The notes beneath the pieces are model-generated. The model saw nothing but the letters and a program-made list of their open reading frames with translations, made no database searches and had not been told where the DNA came from. From positions 1 to 31,993 of IMG/VR virus record IMGVR_UViG_3300044961_000256: a stretch of DNA of 31,993 nt; one strand, 5' to 3'. Below are positions 28,533 to 31,993 of this stretch, one piece after another; the first letter of the stretch is position 1; each line of letters starts with the position of its first letter. The position numbers and the translations under genes are program-made. This DNA comes from a virus.

Positions 28533-28715
28533 GTGTACATCCGCACGAAGAGCGGCAAGAACGTGCGGGTGCTGCCCGCAGTGAGGCCCGACAAGGGCTT
28601 CCTCGTCAGGACCATCGACCCCGTCCTCGGGGAGATGGTCGATGGCTTCGCATCGTTCGACGATGCGGTCGCCTTCGCTGAGCTGAACCAGCCCGAGCAG
28701 ATGAGGAAGGCGTGA
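28533..28715 (+). CDS. Small early protein, unknown (60 residues)
   Basis: GTG at 28533, with purine-rich GAAAGAGAG upstream. The product starts VYIRTKSGKNVRVLPAVRPD, has a beta-rich first half with FLVRTIDP, and an acidic helix SFDDAVAFAELN. Its stop overlaps the next GTG, so it is coupled to the nuclease gene. No family is recognised; a small partner of the nuclease is conceivable. Confidence 0.65.
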   Translation: MYIRTKSGKNVRVLPAVRPDKGFLVRTIDPVLGEMVDGFASFDDAVAFAELNQPEQMRKA

Positions 28716-29569
28716 GGGTCAAGCAGCTCGAGGACCACCTCGAGGTGACCTTCAGGCAGTCGTGGTTGAACACGTTCTTGAAGTGCCCAGAGCAGGCACG
28801 TCGTGAGATGTTGAACCTTACCCAGCGCAAGGTCACCGACGCCATGGCGATGGGCTCTGCGATGCACAAGGGCATCGAGCTGCTGCTGTGCGGCGAGTAC
28901 CCACGAGCCAGCTTCGAGGCAGCGATGCAGTGCTTCGACGAGTACGTCGAAGGCATCGATGGGCCCTTCGAGTGGGTCCAGGTGAAGAGCCGCAAGACGG
29001 CGCTGACCTACGTGCGTAGCTGTCTGGTGTCGTGGGCAACCTGGGTGCATCCCCAAGTCAGGCTCGGTTCAAGCCCCTCTATCGAGGAGAGTTTCAACGT
29101 CAGCCTCGAAACAGTCAACCTGATGTCAGTGTCATCCGACATTATGACCACCGCTGAGATCCGTCTCAGCGGGACATGGGATCTGGCTGACGCCACTCCA
29201 GTCGTGTGGGACTGGAAGACCGCCAACCAGCCCTGGGAGGGGTGGGAAGCCAAGCGCTACTACGTGCAGCCGACGATCTACAGCTACGCCTACAGCGAGA
29301 CTCGGGGGTCAGAGCCTCCGCTGTTCAGGTACGCAGTGATGCCCAAGGGTCCGTCGCCTCGAGAGCCTCAGATCATCGAGGTCGAGCGGGACCAGCGGCA
29401 CTTCGACTGGCTGCGCACGAAGCTCACGTCCATCGTGGAGCTGTATCTGGCAACTGATGCTGGGCGCTTGAAGTGGCCGATGATCGACCAGGGGTGGCAC
29501 TGCAGCCCCAAGTGGTGCGCTGCGTGGGCCGATTGCAAGGGAGCGGCGCTCGGCGCCGAGCCCTGGTGA
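28712..29569 (+). CDS. PD-(D/E)XK nuclease (RecB/Cas4-like) with likely Fe-S cluster
   Basis: 285 residues from a GTG overlapping the previous stop. Motifs in order: SWLNTFLKCPEQAR with C25, GSAMHKGIE with H52, TWDLAD with D157, VVWDWKT with D167 and K169, and VQPTIYSYAY with Q186 and Y190, the RecB-type QxxxY. C25 plus C264, C269 and C275 (HCSPKWCAAWADC) match the four cysteines that hold a 4Fe-4S cluster in Cas4/AddB-type enzymes. It is expected to be an exonuclease for phage recombination or replication, next to a putative ssDNA-associated protein. Confidence 0.85.
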   Translation: MRVKQLEDHLEVTFRQSWLNTFLKCPEQARREMLNLTQRKVTDAMAMGSAMHKGIELLLCGEYPRASFEAAMQCFDEYVEGIDGPFEWVQVKSRKTALTYVRSCLVSWATWVHPQVRLGSSPSIEESFNVSLETVNLMSVSSDIMTTAEIRLSGTWDLADATPVVWDWKTANQPWEGWEAKRYYVQPTIYSYAYSETRGSEPPLFRYAVMPKGPSPREPQIIEVERDQRHFDWLRTKLTSIVELYLATDAGRLKWPMIDQGWHCSPKWCAAWADCKGAALGAEPW

Positions 29570-29587
29570 GAAGTTCGTCAGAGGGGG

Positions 29588-29616
29588 TTGACATCCGCCC
29601 TGACGTCAGGCATCAT
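29588..29616 (+). promoter_or_regulatory. Promoter with perfect 12-base palindrome in spacer
   Basis: TTGACA (29588-29593), 17 bases, CATCAT (29611-29616). The spacer holds CCTGACGTCAGG (29599-29610), a perfect palindrome with the same half-sites as the other operator-like sites. It lies just after the nuclease gene and before the gene at 29637, so the replication genes can be controlled separately. Confidence 0.6.
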
Positions 29617-29636
29617 GTTCAAGAGAGATCAACCTC

Positions 29637-30284
29637 ATGGAGGGGTTCATGGAAGAGCAGGTCGTCGAGCACAACACCCACACGGTGTCCTTCACCCGCA
29701 AGGTGAGCGACGGCAAGTTCGGCTCGCAGGAGGCCACGTGGTTCCTGCAGTTCGACACGCCCAAGGGCATCGATGACGGTGAGCTGATCGCCATCGCTGA
29801 GCAGAAGATCCAGCGCTGCAAGAGCGTCGTGCTCGAGCAGCTCGGCGTCGAGTTCACTGTCAACGAGAGCGGCGTCATCATCGAGCTGGCACCCGAGCTG
29901 CCGACCAACACTCCAGCCCGTCCCACGGGCAAGGTGAAGGTCGTCGAGGCTGGCATCGGCCAGACGGTGAAGGCCCTCGAGAACGCCTTCGGCGGTGTCG
30001 AGGTGGCCGAGGATCCCGACGGTGTCGTGGTGCAGTTCCCCGACCGCACCGATCGTGATCCCGACGTGGTGCCGCCTGCGGCGAGCAACGCCATCCCCGA
30101 GAAGCCGTCTCGTGAGTGGCTCCTCGCTCGTCTCGAGTCGCACCCGCAGGAGTTCTACGACAACCGCCAGAAGAAGGCGTCGGGTCAGTACAAGGACAGC
30201 GCCGCCGACTTCAAGCACAAGGCCACTGGCGCTCCGCTGTGGCTGAAGCCGAAGACCTTCACGAAGCAGCGCAGCTTCGCCTGA
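29637..30284 (+). CDS. Probable ssDNA-associated replication/recombination protein
   Basis: 215 residues from the ATG at 29637; an ATG at 29649 directly after GGAGGGG is an alternative. The first 75 residues are beta-rich (HTVSFTRKVSDGKFGSQEAT, WFLQFDTP) and then helical. The middle is Pro/Thr-rich. The C-terminal 65 residues include SREWLLARLESHPQEFYDNR and QYKDSAADFKHKATGAPLWL. The last element (D-F-K-H-K-x-T-G-x-P-L-W-L) is common at the ends of phage proteins that act with single-stranded DNA. Position between nuclease and helicase supports that. No OB fold can be proven by eye. Confidence 0.7.
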   Translation: MEGFMEEQVVEHNTHTVSFTRKVSDGKFGSQEATWFLQFDTPKGIDDGELIAIAEQKIQRCKSVVLEQLGVEFTVNESGVIIELAPELPTNTPARPTGKVKVVEAGIGQTVKALENAFGGVEVAEDPDGVVVQFPDRTDRDPDVVPPAASNAIPEKPSREWLLARLESHPQEFYDNRQKKASGQYKDSAADFKHKATGAPLWLKPKTFTKQRSFA

Positions 30285-30491
30285 TCTGCAGGTGCCCCGA
30301 GTGCCCCCAGCACGACCAAGGCCTCGCCTGGCGGGGTAGCAGGGGGAAAGTCGGACCCTCGGGGGAAAGTGTGTGGTCTCGTTCGTGACGACGGCGCCAC
30401 CACACACCCCTGCAGCCCCACTCAACATCCACCAACAACACGGGCCACGGTGACAAGCCGTGGCCCGTTCCATCCCCAAGGAGATACAGAC
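30285..30491. other. Non-coding gap with two inverted repeats and a direct repeat
   Basis: The 207 bases hold a direct repeat GGGGGAAAGT (30342-30351, 30361-30370), an inverted repeat GTGTGTGGT/ACCACACAC (30369-30407) and the terminator-like hairpin listed separately. No gene or clear promoter is seen. The leader resembles cassettes 2 and 3 only in its ACCACAC run. Confidence 0.5.
30440..30468 (+). terminator. Terminator-like hairpin before 30492 gene
   Basis: ACGGGCCACGG (30440-30450) pairs perfectly with CCGTGGCCCGT (30458-30468), loop TGACAAG, followed by TCCATCCCC. It could end the upstream transcript or shape the leader of the next gene, whose strong AAGGAGAT site begins 10 bases on. 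Confidence 0.6.
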
Positions 30492-30743
30492 ATGGACAAC
30501 GACTACACCGAGTTCTACGCACTGTCGGCAGACGTGCTGATCAAGGAGCCGAAGGGCTGGCTTCCCCTGCCCCTCTACCGCTCCGAGGACCATGGTGTGT
30601 TCCTGAGCTACGCCGATGCAGTCGAGCACGGGAAGCGGATCAAGGCCGACAACATCATCATCACGAAGAACACCGTCTCGAAGCGCATGATCGACGAGCT
30701 GGAGAAGGAGGGCCTCATCCGCCGCATCGAGGTGGCTGCGTGA
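30492..30743 (+). CDS. Small early protein before the helicase, unknown
   Basis: 83 residues from the ATG at 30492 with AAGGAGAT 6 bases upstream, one of the best ribosome sites here. The sequence is mixed (DYTEFYALSADVLIKEPKGW, LPLPLYRSEDHGVFLSYADA) and ends with a helix-turn-helix-like part (IITKNTVSKRMIDELEKEGL, then IRRIEV) that resembles a winged-helix recognition region. It may be a DNA-binding loader or regulator. Its stop overlaps the ATPase start. Confidence 0.7.
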   Translation: MDNDYTEFYALSADVLIKEPKGWLPLPLYRSEDHGVFLSYADAVEHGKRIKADNIIITKNTVSKRMIDELEKEGLIRRIEVAA

Positions 30744-31732
30744 TCCTGTCGCCCGAGGAAGCTGAGGCCCGTGTAGCCGCACTGCTCGGTGGTGGCGTGG
30801 TGGAGCAGGAGGTTCCTGCTCCACCCGCCTACCGCTTCATCCGCCCCTTCGCTGAGGCAGCCAACGACTACGTCGAGCTGATCATCAACGAGGAAGGGCG
30901 GTGGCTGTTCGGCATCGAGCAGCTCGACGCCATGGTGCGTGGCGTCGGGCGTGGCGAGCTGTGCTACGTGACGGGTCGCCCTCACTCGGGGAAGACCCAG
31001 TTGGTGCTGCAGTCGATCGCCAACAACCCCGACAAGCACTGCCTGGTGTTCACGCTCGACGAGGTGGACAGCCTGCTGCTGGCCAAGCTCGTGTCGATGA
31101 CTCGGTCGATCGACAACGAGACGCTCGAGCAGCGGATCAAGGAGCGCAACAAGGACATCATCGATCTGACGAAGCATGTAGCCGCACATGACTTCGGCAA
31201 CCTGATCGTGATCGATCAGCCGCTCACCTTCCGCCAGATGCAGGACGCACTGACGGAGGCGCAGCAGTACTGGCAGGCCGACTGCGACTCGGTGGTCATC
31301 GACTTCTTGGAGCAGCTGCCTGGCAGCGGCGACTTCGAAGGCGTGGCTGCGAAGAGCACGCAGCTCAAGCAGTGGTGCAAGCGCAATGACGTGCCCCTCA
31401 TCTGTCTGCATCAGGCAGGCCGCAGCTCTGGCCCTCGAGGCCAGGCGGCGGGCATGGAGGCCATGCGGTACGGCGGCGAGCACGACGCCATGTTCGTGCT
31501 CGAGGTGTTCCGCAAGCGGGACGACGAGAGCCTGGACGCCTTCCAGCGCCAGCAGGAGGAGAACACCGTCACGGTGAACGTGGCCAAGAACAAGCGCCCT
31601 CCCTGCAAGGTGGGCGAGATCGACCTGTTCATCCACCCGAAGTTCGGCTACATCCGTCCGATCAAGGACGGGGACAAGCACGTGCCAGGGACGAAGCTGA
31701 CCGCCGCACAGGCGGCAGCGCTGCGCTCATGA
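30740..31732 (+). CDS. DnaB/RecA-type replicative ATPase (helicase-like)
   Basis: 330 residues from a GTG overlapping the previous stop. The RecA core has Walker A GRPHSGKT (79-86), a glutamate motif FTLDE (104-108), Walker B SVVIDF (184-189), a polar motif LHQAGR (223-228), and a final VAKNKRPPCKVG segment like the K-N-R loop of DnaB helicases. The N-terminal primase-binding domain of DnaB is missing, and only a short region precedes the core. It should unwind DNA or load on replication forks. It is coupled to the 83-residue gene and to the HTH gene downstream. Confidence 0.85.
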   Translation: MILSPEEAEARVAALLGGGVVEQEVPAPPAYRFIRPFAEAANDYVELIINEEGRWLFGIEQLDAMVRGVGRGELCYVTGRPHSGKTQLVLQSIANNPDKHCLVFTLDEVDSLLLAKLVSMTRSIDNETLEQRIKERNKDIIDLTKHVAAHDFGNLIVIDQPLTFRQMQDALTEAQQYWQADCDSVVIDFLEQLPGSGDFEGVAAKSTQLKQWCKRNDVPLICLHQAGRSSGPRGQAAGMEAMRYGGEHDAMFVLEVFRKRDDESLDAFQRQQEENTVTVNVAKNKRPPCKVGEIDLFIHPKFGYIRPIKDGDKHVPGTKLTAAQAAALRS

Positions 31733-31993
31733 GGGCCTACCGTCTCGAGCCCGCAGGCTGGGGCACGAAGGGGCGTGGCTTCGGCCAGGACGACATGGAC
31801 TGGCTGTGCTACGTGGCCGACCGCTACGGGATGCCACAGAGCCCCGCACAGTGCGACCAGGGCAAACTCGACGCAGTGACCGAGGCACTTGACAAGGTGC
31901 CTCATGATCTTCGTGAGCTGTTGCTCATGCGATGCAACGGCCTGTCGTGGGCCTCGATCGCTGAGCTGCTCGACGAGCCCTACGAGGACACTC
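31729..31993 (+). CDS. HTH protein, truncated by window edge (sigma region 4-like)
   Basis: ATG at 31729 overlaps the helicase stop (ATGA). Eighty-eight codons are visible. The first part (RAYRLEPAGWGTKGRGFGQD, then DMDWLCYVADRYGMP) leads into a helical region with DKVPHDLRELLLMRCNGLSW followed by ASIAELLDEP, a helix-turn-helix resembling sigma region 4 or phage Q-like regulators. The end is missing, so size and role stay open. It contains an inverted repeat GAGGCAC/GTGCCTC (31882-31903). Confidence 0.65.
   Translation, partial: MRAYRLEPAGWGTKGRGFGQDDMDWLCYVADRYGMPQSPAQCDQGKLDAVTEALDKVPHDLRELLLMRCNGLSWASIAELLDEPYEDT

Noticed and set aside
29619-30824. Open frame of 401 codons on the minus strand
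   Set aside because: Antisense to several coupled plus-strand genes and to two hairpin structures.
31882-31903. Promoter or operator around TTGACA
   Set aside because: It lies inside the coding sequence of the last gene, with no suitable -10 and no gene start downstream.

Overview
The window is a large piece of a tailed bacteriophage genome. It contains a complete DNA-packaging and head module (small and large terminase, portal, scaffold, major capsid protein), tail-completion proteins, an integrase and an early replication/recombination block. An adaptor, a beta-rich nozzle-type protein and then three helix-rich proteins, one of them more than 1,100 residues, fit a short-tailed (podovirus-type) temperate phage. 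No tape measure, tail tube or sheath gene is visible. Composition is high GC. Stops are almost always TGA, GTG starts are common, and most genes overlap by 1-4 bases. The host is inferred to be a high-GC, probably actinobacterial, species. This rests partly on a tRNA 3'-end-like sequence beside the integrase, whose acceptor strand CACCCGC resembles actinobacterial tRNA-Gly; the assignment is not proven.

Layout. Positions 1-19029 are one long leftward (minus) late operon. In transcription order it holds a terS-like gene, an endonuclease VII-type HNH gene, terL, two small proteins, the portal, a block of seven mostly beta-rich virion/appendage genes (13.8 to 10.2 kb), scaffold, major capsid, a small gene, adaptor, nozzle, a fibre-like gene and three internal/ejection-type proteins, the last cut by the window edge. 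Positions 19030-19444 are a divergent regulatory region with a DnaA-box-like inverted repeat and a chain of hairpins that leads into one rightward virion-like gene (19445-20014), which is closed by a strong terminator. Positions 20015-20645 are non-coding and rich in palindromes and G/C tracts.

From 20646 rightward come early genes. Several are small and unknown, and they are preceded by recurring promoter-plus-hairpin leaders. They include a GP88-like protein, a DUF932 protein, a second HNH nuclease, two related small proteins (one apparently frameshifted), an HTH protein, a tRNA-like attP and a tyrosine integrase, a second HTH protein, a 250-base non-coding stretch that looks like a structured RNA gene with its own promoter, a PD-(D/E)XK nuclease with a likely Fe-S cluster, a probable ssDNA-associated protein, a DnaB/RecA-type ATPase and a truncated HTH protein.

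The strongest unusual signals are: (1) the putative structured RNA at about 28277-28523; (2) the apparent total absence of CCGG and near absence of CGCG (two sites) in 32 kb, alongside strong over-representation of CTCGAG; (3) CTGAC/GTCAG palindromes placed inside 17-base promoter spacers; (4) repeated promoter-leader cassettes; (5) a 45-base element repeated three times between late genes; and (6) a virion gene made of ten 22-23-residue repeats. No lysis genes, full tRNAs, insertion sequences or CRISPR arrays were found.
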